Source of the DNA: Yamagishiella unicocca | Lineage: Eukaryota; Chlorophyta; Chlorophyceae; Chlamydomonadales; Volvocaceae | Reading direction: 5' to 3' | DNA length: 64,000 nucleotides | Assembly (NCBI GenBank): GCA_003116995.1 | Contig: BDSL01000189.1 | Span: forward strand, 22,936 to 86,935 | Shown here: positions 55,158 through 63,991 of the stretch, piece by piece | Layout of the letters: each line of letters begins with the position of its first letter | How positions within the stretch are numbered: position 1 is the stretch's first letter | Made by a program: the position numbers and the translations under genes | The notes under the pieces: model-generated | Told to the model about the DNA's origin: nothing | The model's database searches: none | Seen by the model: the letters and a program-made list of their open reading frames with translations, nothing else

Positions 55158-57197
55158 ATGCCGATTGACGATATCAACTTCCTTTACGAGCACAGTGTCA
55201 AGGACTCATACATGTATTTTATTGACAGTGGAAATCGTGACCGCACGTTTTATCCCGATCCTGATGAATATGTAATAAACTTCGAAGATCCACTAAAATT
55301 TGTCTATGGTCTGGAGGTCCTTGATGCATGCATACCGAATACGATGTTCAACATTGACACGCACACGAACACATTGGCGACCATCATGTTGTCCGTAGTC
55401 TTGGAGGAAGAGGAAGATACACCCGTAACCCTAACAACAACAGAGACAACCATCGCATTGGATGGGTCTGTCATACGGACAACAGCTTATGCGGACGGAA
55501 CAGTCACTTCCATAACGACAAGTGTCGATGGTCTGATCGAAACGACAACCACCCTAAAGCTTGATGGTTCCTTGATTACAGTCCTCGTAGTTTCATCGGA
55601 TACTACCGTGATCCCAAGGACTACAACGACAACAACGACAACGGCATTGCCAGATGGCACAGTAACTACTGTGGTCTCCGAGGTAGTGACAGACAACAGT
55701 GGCGTCATGAAAACGCTGACGACCACAACTTTCCCAGATGGAACATCAACGAGCATGTCACACACTTCTGTAGTTCTGCCCGATAACTACAGCTCAGAGA
55801 TCCTGCCAATGTTAGTCACGGAGCAGCATGGTAATGACCAGTTTGACATATTCTTGAACTTCCGCAGACCCAAAATGAGCGAATGGAGTGTCTATATAGT
55901 AGAGAGATCAAAGTGGGATGCGAAGCCTGGAGCCACTGCTTACCTTAAGGATGCGGCGCGAGCGTACATGGAGGATTCAACAATGGTCCAAGACATCATA
56001 ACGGTCACAACAGAGATGATAATTATTGTTGAACGATTCGGCAATGCACCCATTACATCCATGAATGATGTGCCCCCCTCCTCACAGTCAATGTACACCA
56101 TGAATCCTCTGTATAGGATCCTCACGGGCCCATTGGGAGAGCTCTATGCCCTGCCATTGTCTGATCCTGCTAGTGTCTTGATCGATCGTCTGATATCAGA
56201 GGATGGTGGTAGCGCACGTAATGTATCCACGTTTGTCGGATATGATTCAGGACGAGGTGAGTGGCAGGTTACAGTATCATATAATGTATACATGCCTCCA
56301 AGAGAGTACCTGGCGAACTGGAACCCTCTTGAATTCGTACGCCATTTCTGTATCAAAGGCATCATGCATAGCCTTGAGACAGGTCAGTATGACATTGACG
56401 AATTGCAAAATGAACTCGACACACTCTTAAAAGAGCATAAATTTAGTGTCGTAGGAACCGATCGCCTAGAGAGCATCAACCTCAAAAAACAGGGTCGCGC
56501 GCAATTTTTGAATACGACATATCCGTTCATGTTCAACATGGATGTCTCGACCATATTCGAGAACTTGGGGTTTGAGTCGTATGCGGTGCGCAATCACCCA
56601 TCGTATATGTATGTGCCCTATCGCAATAACAAACGGCTTTTTGCGAGTGTTGCCGAATTCATCAAAGGCCGTCATCAAATATCGAGTCCCGGTATGCTGA
56701 ACCTCCTGGGAACACGATATGTGCGCCTACGCTGTAAGGAGATAGAGGACCAGCTATCCAGCACTGCTAAGTTCAATCCATGCTCAGTGGGTATCGGCAT
56801 CTTCAAATTGGCTGATGTCAATGACCTGTCTAACTTACGTTTCGATTATTCAACGTTCTTACGTAAACCGTTCCATCCAATTGGTAAGCTTCCACGTCTG
56901 ACATTCCGCTTTGAGACACCTCGCGGGAACCGATATGATTTCAAAGGATACAATCACAACATGCTTATTTCAGTCAAGTACTTGTCACCAGACATGCCAC
57001 GGAAGTTTACCGGCTCGTCACTCAATCCAAACTACAATCCAGATTATCTCAAATATACGCTTCTCACCAATCAATTTGCGCAAGAGGACATTATGGCTAC
57101 CCATGACGCTGATGTCAATGGTGATGACTCCAATGATGACTCCAATGATGATTCCAATGATGATTCCAATGATGACTCCAGTGATGAATCTGATTAG
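55158..57197 (+). CDS. Virion structural protein (giant-virus conserved N-terminal motif)
   Basis: A 679-aa protein. The start YMYFIDSGNRDRTFYPDPDEYVI, followed by a VYGLEVLDACIPNTMFNID segment, fits a motif repeated in large-virus particle proteins (S-x-N-R-D...YP-x-P...VxxVEVLxAxIP). Residues 90-215 are a Thr-rich insertion with TTTTTxxDGTxT repeats, perhaps surface exposed. The rest is strand-rich, and the tail is a SNDD repeat that continues as DNA repeat after the stop. It probably assembles in the capsid or core; the exact role is unknown. Confidence 0.75.
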   Translation: MPIDDINFLYEHSVKDSYMYFIDSGNRDRTFYPDPDEYVINFEDPLKFVYGLEVLDACIPNTMFNIDTHTNTLATIMLSVVLEEEEDTPVTLTTTETTIALDGSVIRTTAYADGTVTSITTSVDGLIETTTTLKLDGSLITVLVVSSDTTVIPRTTTTTTTTALPDGTVTTVVSEVVTDNSGVMKTLTTTTFPDGTSTSMSHTSVVLPDNYSSEILPMLVTEQHGNDQFDIFLNFRRPKMSEWSVYIVERSKWDAKPGATAYLKDAARAYMEDSTMVQDIITVTTEMIIIVERFGNAPITSMNDVPPSSQSMYTMNPLYRILTGPLGELYALPLSDPASVLIDRLISEDGGSARNVSTFVGYDSGRGEWQVTVSYNVYMPPREYLANWNPLEFVRHFCIKGIMHSLETGQYDIDELQNELDTLLKEHKFSVVGTDRLESINLKKQGRAQFLNTTYPFMFNMDVSTIFENLGFESYAVRNHPSYMYVPYRNNKRLFASVAEFIKGRHQISSPGMLNLLGTRYVRLRCKEIEDQLSSTAKFNPCSVGIGIFKLADVNDLSNLRFDYSTFLRKPFHPIGKLPRLTFRFETPRGNRYDFKGYNHNMLISVKYLSPDMPRKFTGSSLNPNYNPDYLKYTLLTNQFAQEDIMATHDADVNGDDSNDDSNDDSNDDSNDDSSDESD

Positions 57198-57270
57198 GTC
57201 TTTAGGTCTTTGATTATTAGGTCTTTGATTATTAGGTCTTTGATAAGGTCTTTAGGTCTCTGATTAAGTC
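57190..57270. repeat. Imperfect tandem repeat
   Basis: Units of TTAGGTCTTTGATTA repeat after the structural protein stop. No gene. Confidence 0.7.
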
Positions 57271-57309
57271 ATTAAGTCAACATGAATTAAAACATGAATT
57301 GAAACATCA

Positions 57310-58911
57310 TTAAAAGAGTTCGACCTCCATGACACTATCACCACCCGATAACCATGATGGCATATGTCGATTGGTGATCCAGTCCCTTGCATTTTTGCAT
57401 GAAGCTGTGTAGATCTCATCAAAAATCTTTCCATAAACTGCCTTCTCTTTTTCGAGTTTGTACTGGAGGCGTGAAACAGCCCCACCACTAACGTGGTTAA
57501 GGAGGTCCGGTACATATGTGAACCCACAACCATCAGAGAATCGTTCCTTGGCTCGATTGAGGATGTGCGTGGTCTTCAGCACTTCTAGGTCATCAAAAGC
57601 TGTCCGCAAGAGAGATTTCTCCGTCCGGCTCTCAAATGCCTTGACACTTCCGTCAATGCCTCGCAAATAATGAACGAGGTCTTGATCAAGATAGGGCACA
57701 CGTACTTCAAGACCAAAGGCAGCAAACGTTCGATCGGCGCGTAGGAGATCAAACATATGTAGGTTTCCGACAAGTCTATCGCATTCTTCGTTAATCATGT
57801 TGTGTGGTGCCTGCATGAAGTACGTGTAACCAGCAAAAATCTCATCTGCGCCTTCACCTGAGAGTATTACTTTGATATCAGTCTCTTTAGCAATGTGCTT
57901 TGCTAACAGGTACATTGGTATGGCCGCGCGTATGGTGTTCGGGTCGTATGTTTCACATACAGTAATTACATTTTGAATATTAGCCTGGACGTCCTCAGCA
58001 TCAAACCTGACCACCGTGTGTTCAATGCCGAGTTTTTGACAGAGCAGCCTTGCATAAAATGTATCATCGGCATTGCCACGCGCGTACTCTATTGTGAAAA
58101 CATGGAATTTCTGATGATGGTTTTCCATCTTTGCCATCTGACTAGTTGCCATCTGACTAGCTAAAACTGTCACTATCGAGGAATCTATTCCACCACTACA
58201 TAGCACGCCCACATGTCGCACGCCATGGCTGATACGCTTAGCTACAGCATTCCTCAACAATCGCGCGACTTCTGTACTTGGACAGAGTGATGGAACGTTT
58301 TTGATCACGCTCTCATTGCAATATGACACGAACTCGCCTGTTGATGAGTCAAATAATGTCCCTGGAGGAAAGACGTGTACTTTATCCACACCCGGTCCCC
58401 CAACAAGCGCCTTTGCTTCGGAAGCAAGCGAAATGACTCGGCCGTTGTTGTCTGTTCCATAGAACATTGGCCGCACACCAAAACGATCTCTTCCAGCGTA
58501 GAAGATTGATTCCACCCCATCTTTCTCATCTACGAGTCGCACAAAAGCAAAATCACCATCTACTTTCGCAATGTCTTCTGGTGTCATTGCTATCCGTGTG
58601 AAAACATCCATATCTGTGTCTGGATCACCATCTGAAGGTGCATAGAAATCCCTCCAGTTCCAAACTTCACCGATAGCCATTACAAGGCCACCTGGATGAT
58701 GATGATGATGAATCTTCAAAGGCTGCATTCCTTTCGACTTGCTGTTGAAGATGGCAAGACGGTGAAATGCCAAAACGTACGTCTTCTTAACAATGCTAAT
58801 ACTTACTTCATCAGGTCCACGGTGTGCAACGCGCGCAGAATGGGTGTCCTGAATCACCTTGATCTCATCATCAGAGAGTCCCGATACCATCCAGAAGAGA
58901 AATCCACACAT
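57310..58911 (-). CDS. asnB: Asparagine synthase, glutamine-hydrolysing
   Basis: Makes asparagine from aspartate, glutamine and ATP. The ATG at 58911 gives MCGF, so Cys2 becomes the N-terminal nucleophile of the glutaminase domain after Met removal, as the enzyme requires. A longer frame from 58950 would add a Thr run and block it. RGPDE lies near 35, the ATP pyrophosphatase loop CSGGIDSS near 235-241, and LSGEGADEIFAGY near 355. Length (about 533 aa) is normal. It may supply Asn for the Asn-rich viral proteome. A homologue is known in mimiviruses. Confidence 0.94.
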   Translation of the reverse strand: MCGFLFWMVSGLSDDEIKVIQDTHSARVAHRGPDEVSISIVKKTYVLAFHRLAIFNSKSKGMQPLKIHHHHHPGGLVMAIGEVWNWRDFYAPSDGDPDTDMDVFTRIAMTPEDIAKVDGDFAFVRLVDEKDGVESIFYAGRDRFGVRPMFYGTDNNGRVISLASEAKALVGGPGVDKVHVFPPGTLFDSSTGEFVSYCNESVIKNVPSLCPSTEVARLLRNAVAKRISHGVRHVGVLCSGGIDSSIVTVLASQMATSQMAKMENHHQKFHVFTIEYARGNADDTFYARLLCQKLGIEHTVVRFDAEDVQANIQNVITVCETYDPNTIRAAIPMYLLAKHIAKETDIKVILSGEGADEIFAGYTYFMQAPHNMINEECDRLVGNLHMFDLLRADRTFAAFGLEVRVPYLDQDLVHYLRGIDGSVKAFESRTEKSLLRTAFDDLEVLKTTHILNRAKERFSDGCGFTYVPDLLNHVSGGAVSRLQYKLEKEKAVYGKIFDEIYTASCKNARDWITNRHMPSWLSGGDSVMEVELF

Positions 58912-58995
58912 CTTTGTCGTTGTTGTCGTTGTCGTTGTCGTTGTCGACAAACTTACAGTTACGCTTGTCTCCCGACCCTATCCATATACAGTTTA

Positions 58996-59811
58996 TTAGA
59001 ATACAGGAGCCCATGTATCACCATCAAATCCTTCGACTGTCGATGTTTCACCCTCATCGATATTACCAATGTCTTCATTTTCACCCTCTTCATAATATCT
59101 GTTATCTCCATAATCTCCATTATCTCCATTATCTCCGCTATCTCCATTATCTCCGCTATCTCCACTATCTCCACTCTCCCCACTATCTCCACTATCTCCA
59201 CTATCTCCAATATCTCCAATATCTTCAACATTTTCAATCTCACCAATATCTTCACCAGTGGCCTCCTCGTCATCTTGAGTTACTTCCTCATATTCGTCAT
59301 CTGTGTCTCCCTCCATGTATGTACCCTGGTTGTAATCAGTATCATCTACATTTTCCATATCGGCAGCTTGTGTACTATCATCATCCATGCCATTTTCTTC
59401 ATCCGCCACTTCTGGCAATTCTTCTTCTTCTTCAGCAAAGGGCTCAGATACATAGGGCGACGTCCGTAATGGTGTATCTGTGTAAGCAGTGTCTGCATAT
59501 GAATCATTACTGGTAAGTGGTATGGGTAGTGACTGTAATTTCTGCTGTAATTTCTGCTGTTGTGATGGTGTTGTATACGTTGCAATCATATTACGGTACG
59601 TTGATGGTGTTCGATAAGCAGCTGGCGAAATTTCAGGTTTCTTCGTAATATTGGCCGATCCTCCAAAAGTGCTAATTAGGATAAGTAACACCAAAAGGAT
59701 AGCAAACGAGATGAGTAGGTGTATGTGATCCATACAAGGAAGTTGACTACAGTAATATATGTAGAGTATATAGTTGTTCTGTTCACAGATTTTTTTGTCT
59801 TGATTTGTCAT
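58996..59811 (-). CDS. Acidic membrane-anchored protein with GDSGDS repeats
   Basis: A 271-aa protein with a membrane helix near residues 33-52 (LLISFAILLVLLILISTFGG), a Gln/Ser/Thr-rich stalk, then a long acidic region that ends in a GDSGDSGDNGD repeat coded by 9-bp units. No enzyme motif. It is probably a type II or tail-exposed virion protein; inferred. A later Met (MDHIHLL) is an alternative start. Confidence 0.6.
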   Translation of the reverse strand: MTNQDKKICEQNNYILYIYYCSQLPCMDHIHLLISFAILLVLLILISTFGGSANITKKPEISPAAYRTPSTYRNMIATYTTPSQQQKLQQKLQSLPIPLTSNDSYADTAYTDTPLRTSPYVSEPFAEEEEELPEVADEENGMDDDSTQAADMENVDDTDYNQGTYMEGDTDDEYEEVTQDDEEATGEDIGEIENVEDIGDIGDSGDSGDSGESGDSGDSGDNGDSGDNGDNGDYGDNRYYEEGENEDIGNIDEGETSTVEGFDGDTWAPVF

Positions 59812-59917
59812 GATTTGTCATGATTTGTCGTTTGTCGTGAGTTATCTTGATTTGTCATGATTTGTTTGTCATGAGTTATCTTGATTTGTCATGAGTTATC
59901 AATGAGTTTGTCAATGA

Positions 59918-60136
59918 GTTCGAACGACGGCGTGGGAGGACGCCATCCTCGCAAAGGGCCTCAGCATATCCGATTAACCAGCCGTCCGCAACTTCAAGGA
60001 CAAGAGCAGCAAGGCCTTTCACGGTGCCGACTCCCTCTCAGATGCTCTCCGCGTCCTACAGAGCCAGGCACCGGTACCAGACGAGGCGCAGAAGTACAAG
60101 ATGCAGTTGATCAACCTTCCTAAGCTGCTTCCTTAA
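59918..60136 (+). pseudogene. Remnant of a GC-rich coding sequence
   Basis: One plus-strand frame reads WEDAILAKGLSISD, a TAA at 59975-59977, then VRNFKDKSSKAFHGADSLSD and on to KYKMQLINLPKLLP with a TAA at 60136. The text on both sides of the internal stop is clearly protein-like and in the same frame, but there is no ATG. It is likely a decayed C-terminal fragment. The GC-rich bases match the neighbouring gene at 60427. Confidence 0.6.
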
Positions 60137-60426
60137 AGATGTGGTCCAAGTGCGTGGGTTGGGAGTCTGGTGGTCTGTAGCTGCATGTGCACGTGTACCA
60201 TGAAGGCTGAACTTGGTGCCGTGGCCGGTGTTCACAGATTTTTTTGTATGGATTTCACTCCAGTTGTCTCGCGATGCTGTCGTGTTGGTAACTGTGCTGT
60301 GAGGAGAATGCGCGCATTAACAGGAACGATGCACTTTGAACGTTTTTACAAGCGCTCCCCTAATCCCAACGGGAAAAAATTGAAAGGCTCTGGTCTATAT
60401 CCAATTTGTCTATTCCACGAGAAAAA
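60137..60426. other. Gap without a supported gene
   Basis: Only a 107-codon shadow frame is present. The nonamer TTCACAGATTTTTTTGT (60230) also occurs at 59783, at the start of the acidic membrane protein on the minus strand, hinting at a local duplication. Confidence 0.4.
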
Positions 60427-61425
60427 ATGGTCAGCGACGTTGCACTCCATGTTGTCCTCAAATATGTCGGCATCCAAGAGTTTGCAAGGGTAGCATCGAC
60501 GTGCAAGTCGTATGCTAAGACCATGCGCTATATTGTGGATGATGGCAAGTTGTTCAACGCGGATGCGATCACAAACAAAGATGTGATCTTTGAGCGTGCT
60601 GTTCGTTCAAAGTGCAACAAGATCGCCATTCTGCTGCTGAAGGCTGGCGTCAGTCAGGAGGCAAGGGACCGGTCGCTGCAGCTCGCGCTGCACGTCCATG
60701 ATCAGAAGATGGCCTGTGACATCCTGGCGAGCGGCGTCAGTCAGGAGGCAAGGGACCAGTCGCTGCAGATCGCGCTGCGCTTCCATGATCGGAAGATGGT
60801 CTGGGACATCCTGGCGAGCGGCGTGAGCAATGAAGCCAGGGACCAGGCGCTAATAACCTCGGTCTTCGATTTCGAGGAAATCTTCATTTATCTCCTGGAC
60901 GAGGGCAAGGTGAGCCAGAAGGCCATTGACACGGCCTTCAACAATCTGACGCAGTCGAATCACATATACCCGAATATGCTCCAATTCAGTGAGCTGCTGA
61001 CCAAGGTAACCTGGAACGCATACGAACAGGCGTTCATGAAGCTTGCCGGATACGCGGAAGCCAGCACGTGGTTTGATCGCATCTTCGTGCAATGCAATGA
61101 CCATCTCTTCGATGTCGCGATCCAGAAGGGAAACCTTAATGCTGTCCGCTTGCTGGTGGTCAACTCGACTGAGGACCGTGTGAGGCTGATGGAAAAGCTT
61201 AACCTGTTGATCGGCAAGTGGAGCATGCCGTGTAACAAAGTTGCGGCAGTCGAGCTGATGCTGCAGTCTTTCACACCCCGTCTCAAGCCCAAGCAGCTGA
61301 CCAAGATCCTCCATCGCGCCATGGGTAGGAGGCCAGATGTCGCAACCATCCAGGCCCTTGTGAAAGCTAAGATGCTCAGTCCCTCAGACACCCTTGTCGC
61401 CAAAAAGGTGCTCAAGGGCATGTAA
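60427..61425 (+). CDS. F-box/ankyrin-like repeat protein (GC-rich)
   Basis: About 332 aa from the ATG at 60427. The start SDVALHVVLKYVGIQEFARVASTCKSYAK resembles an F-box. Two near-identical 33-residue units follow (ILASGVSQEARDQSLQIALRFHDRKM) that resemble degenerate ankyrin repeats of giant viruses, and the C-terminal half continues with weaker ones. The two units are also nearly identical at DNA level. It could recruit host proteins to a ubiquitin ligase. GC content is higher than in most of the window. Confidence 0.7.
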   Translation: MVSDVALHVVLKYVGIQEFARVASTCKSYAKTMRYIVDDGKLFNADAITNKDVIFERAVRSKCNKIAILLLKAGVSQEARDRSLQLALHVHDQKMACDILASGVSQEARDQSLQIALRFHDRKMVWDILASGVSNEARDQALITSVFDFEEIFIYLLDEGKVSQKAIDTAFNNLTQSNHIYPNMLQFSELLTKVTWNAYEQAFMKLAGYAEASTWFDRIFVQCNDHLFDVAIQKGNLNAVRLLVVNSTEDRVRLMEKLNLLIGKWSMPCNKVAAVELMLQSFTPRLKPKQLTKILHRAMGRRPDVATIQALVKAKMLSPSDTLVAKKVLKGM

Positions 61426-61901
61426 TACTACTAATACGAAGACTAAAGGCAGAGCTCATGGCAAGGGCAATTTGGGGTTAATATACTTCAATGCTAATAT
61501 GCTAATATGCTTCAATATATTATATTATGCAGGATCTAATAGGTCACCTAGTCATAAAAGCGTCTATATAATATTATACCGCGTCCACTGGAATTCTTTG
61601 GAATACTCTTCAGACGCAATCCTTACCATTTTTTGGGGTCTTCTGGATCTTCTGGGTCTTTTGGGTCTGAATCGCAAATGTCAGTATGATTCGAATGAGG
61701 ATGAGCGTATGAAGATGCACATGTTGTAGAAGCTGTGCAGCCCCAGCGTGGCGCTTTCCGATTATGTCGTGTTAGTCATGTTTAGTTTGAAATAATTAAA
61801 AAAAACACTGATTTTAGTATAATTGTCTGCGCAGAAGTTCTACGACATATCACCATCGAATTGGGACTGTTAGGGATTTAATAGGGCCAGGACTCCCTCC
61901 G
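61426..61901. other. Gap without a supported gene
   Basis: AT-rich; contains a TTCTGGATCTTCTGGGTCTT repeat near 61640 and several ATGCTAATATGC repeats near 61490-61515. No protein-like frame. Confidence 0.5.
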
Positions 61902-62243
61902 ATGGACCCTTTTGGCTACCTGCAAGCTCAAGTTGGCGCTGATGGAGCTGGCTACTACGGCGCGACTCGCCGTATTCTCGCTGGAGATCAGGCGAACCCA
62001 CACGATGACTTACGACATGACTTGCGACTTGAGCTGCGCGTTGTGCGTGATATGGTTCGTGAGCTGCGTGGTCGCGGCGTTGACCGCGAAGCTGCTGTCG
62101 GACGTGCTATCGACTTGGCACGTGTGATGTTCCTGATGACGCAGCAAGAGGAAGAAGCCCCGTTGACGCCTGCGCAGTCGTGCTGTGGTGTGAAGCGTCT
62201 TCGATCGGTTGTGGACCTTACTCACGAGGATGAGAAAGAGTAG
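61902..62243 (+). CDS. Small hypothetical protein, 113 aa
   Basis: An ATG frame with a highly charged helical centre (DDLRHDLRLELRVVRDMVRE) and an acidic end. The composition and GC resemble the gene at 60427. No known family. Upstream a poly-A run precedes the gene. Confidence 0.6.
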   Translation: MDPFGYLQAQVGADGAGYYGATRRILAGDQANPHDDLRHDLRLELRVVRDMVRELRGRGVDREAAVGRAIDLARVMFLMTQQEEEAPLTPAQSCCGVKRLRSVVDLTHEDEKE

Positions 62244-62293
62244 TACGACAATGTAATCGTACGGCAATAACGCCACAACAAAATTATAAGTAA

Positions 62294-62332
62294 GACAAAC
62301 TTAAGGTTTAGTTAATACGGGCACAGCGCTGA
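62294..62332. repeat. Half copy of the dispersed palindromic repeat
   Basis: GACAAACTTAAGGTTTAGTT is followed by TTAATACGGGCACAGCGCTG (sharing bases), matching the central and right-hand part of the copy at 63486. The left arm is missing. Confidence 0.85.
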
Positions 62333-62485
62333 TAATGGGTACTTCCTCAAGTTGCCCACCCTCCAGCTGTTTCTGTTGTTGTCCCGTATAAGGAAAACTA
62401 CATGTGATTGAGACTCATTGAGAGACTAATTGAAATGCTTTGTTGAATGTTGAAAGTTGAAAGTTAAAGGTTGAAGGTTGCAGAA

Positions 62486-62968
62486 ATGAAGCTATATGTC
62501 GTCGTTTTCACATATTACAAGCATGGACAGACGGTGACAAGGGTCTTCAAAAACGAACTTGCCCTGCGGAAGACCCTACTGAATTACGTGGCCACATGGG
62601 GAGATGAGTCCGACCAAACATATATCGAACCAAAAAAATGCGATGATGACGAGGAGGACGATGAGGACGAGGAGGATGAGGTGGATGAGGTGGATGAGGT
62701 GGATGAGGAGTTCGACATCGCGTATATGAATACCGCAATGCTCATTAAGCACGCACTGCGTGTCAGTGAGCGTTCTCTTGATAAGCAGAGGGGGTGGGGG
62801 TTACTGATGTCATTTGTGTTTCTGACACCAATGAATTACACGTGTCCTTTCATGAGGAGTTGTATCCAGGAATACTCCCGTTCTCATGGATTGAAATGTA
62901 ACACCGCAGTCAAGTCACAATTCAAGTCACAATTCAAGTCACAATTCAATTCAATTAAATCAACTTGA
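62486..62968 (+). CDS. Hypothetical protein with acidic insert
   Basis: About 160 aa from the ATG at 62486. The first 50 residues look globular (YVVVFTYYKHGQTVTRVFKN); residues 53-75 are an acidic DEEDEVDEVDEVDEE run; then LLMSFVFLTPMNYTCPFMR, and a SQFKSQFKSQF repeat at the end. The MSFVFL segment recurs in inverted orientation near 63740-63790. No known family. Confidence 0.6.
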   Translation: MKLYVVVFTYYKHGQTVTRVFKNELALRKTLLNYVATWGDESDQTYIEPKKCDDDEEDDEDEEDEVDEVDEVDEEFDIAYMNTAMLIKHALRVSERSLDKQRGWGLLMSFVFLTPMNYTCPFMRSCIQEYSRSHGLKCNTAVKSQFKSQFKSQFNSIKST

Positions 62969-63246
62969 GTTTGGCATCCCTGTTCATGCGAAAGACTGTG
63001 AAATATGCAAACTTTGAAATTGCATAACTCAATTGCGCGGAGGATGTCATAACATCACCTATTTACGAACGCCAGAGTCACAGCGCTAGAGCCGTATAAT
63101 GGTCCGACAAAAGTATTTCAGAACGGACTCTGCAAACTAGTATTTTCGACTAGTCGAAACTAATCGGAAAAACTAGCCAAAACTAGACACATAATAAATG
63201 AATTATGCTTTAGAGCATGGAGTAATCATGCGTTGCCCATTCTATA
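62969..63246. other. Gap before the tRNA gene
   Basis: No gene. A few ACTAGT-like short repeats (AACTAGCCAAAACTAG) lie near 63135-63185. Confidence 0.5.
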
Positions 63247-63326
63247 GCATGAGTAGCGAAGTGGTCAAACGCGAACGACTTAAGATCGTTTCCAAATGGT
63301 TCGTGGTTCGAACCCCACCTCATGCA
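63247..63326 (+). tRNA. tRNA-Leu, anticodon TAA
   Basis: The acceptor arms GCATGAG and CTCATGC pair at seven of seven positions. The D-arm is GCG...CGC with GTGGTCAAA in the loop; the anticodon stem AACGA/TCGTT has five pairs with loop CTTAAGA, giving TAA. A short variable stem follows. The T-arm (GTGG, TTCGAAC) has one base fewer in its 5' strand than normal, so the stem is only four pairs, which could mean slight decay. tRNA genes are common in giant viruses. Confidence 0.85.
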
Positions 63327-63445
63327 CAATTTTGTTGCATGTATTATACGCAAGAAGCTGTTCAAGGCGATCACATCATTCATTTTTGCTACTGGACAGG
63401 TCATAATTACAGGATATGCCCATTATTGGAGAGTTACTGTATACA

Positions 63446-63485
63446 CAGCGTCGTGCCCGTAATAATACACGTTTGTTAGTACGGG
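63446..63485. repeat. Truncated copy of the dispersed palindromic repeat
   Basis: CAGCGTCGTGCCCGTAATAA followed by a short piece and TACGGGCA, directly abutting the full copy at 63486. The two copies are in tandem, the first with most of its centre deleted. Confidence 0.8.
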
Positions 63486-63566
63486 CAGCGTTGTGCCCGT
63501 AATAATACACCCTTAAATCAATTTGTAAAACAAACTTAAGGTTTAGTTAATACGGGCACAACGCTG
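63486..63566. repeat. Full copy of the dispersed palindromic repeat (81 bp)
   Basis: The best copy: it starts CAGCGTTGTGCCCGTAATAA and ends TTAATACGGGCACAACGCTG. The arms pair with one mismatch over 20 bp, and inner segments (ACCCTTAAATC and AACTTAAGGTT) extend the hairpin to a loop of about five bases. Confidence 0.95.
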
Positions 63567-63790
63567 AGTACGGGTACCACGACTACGTTTTGCCGTACCG
63601 GAACACGGCGCAGAGACATGCTGATGACATGTCTCTGGTGTTGCATTGCGAACTCGCCATCGTGCAGCAGGCGGATTTCGAGGGAGGTCCTGGAGTGAAG
63701 AGGCGCCATAAGCACCCAATTGCGAGTAAGCCGAGAATTCCTCATGAAAGGACATGTGTAAATCATTGGTGCCAGAAACACAAATGACAT
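63567..63790 (-). pseudogene. Inverted partial duplicate of the gene at 62486
   Basis: The minus strand reads MSFVFLAPMIYTCPFMR, matching residues of the 62486-62968 protein with two changes, and the DNA is also nearly identical over about 55 bp. The rest has diverged, and the frame runs into the repeat. It is likely a non-functional fragment. Confidence 0.6.
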
Positions 63791-63874
63791 CAGCGACGCA
63801 TTGTCAATAACTTATTAAATGCTTCTGCTTTTGCAGTTTCAATGTTTGTTGTATACTTACGAATACCATCCTTA

Positions 63875-63991
63875 TTATATTACCCCCTTTATTTTTGACT
63901 GTGGCTGTGGAGGTGGAAAGTAGGAATAATCTGTTTGCTGGTTGATACTTTCTTTGACACTTCCCGATGATGGCATGGTATCGTTCCTCAT
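63875..63991 (-). CDS. Possible small protein, 38 aa
   Basis: A short ATG frame with protein-like text (SSGSVKESINQQTDYSYFPP) and an AT-rich upstream. It stops at a TAA in an AT-rich stretch, and the gene may continue beyond by splicing. The window ends here, so I cannot judge its context. Confidence 0.25.
   Translation of the reverse strand: MRNDTMPSSGSVKESINQQTDYSYFPPPQPQSKIKGVI

Noticed and set aside
58696..59516. Two long plus-strand frames opposite asparagine synthase and the acidic protein
   Set aside because: They are Ile/Ser- or His/Leu-rich mirror images of the GDSGDN repeat on the other strand.
60170..60493. 107-codon plus-strand frame before the F-box-like gene
   Set aside because: It overlaps the better-supported gene at 60427 in another frame, and its Cys-rich text has no known pattern.
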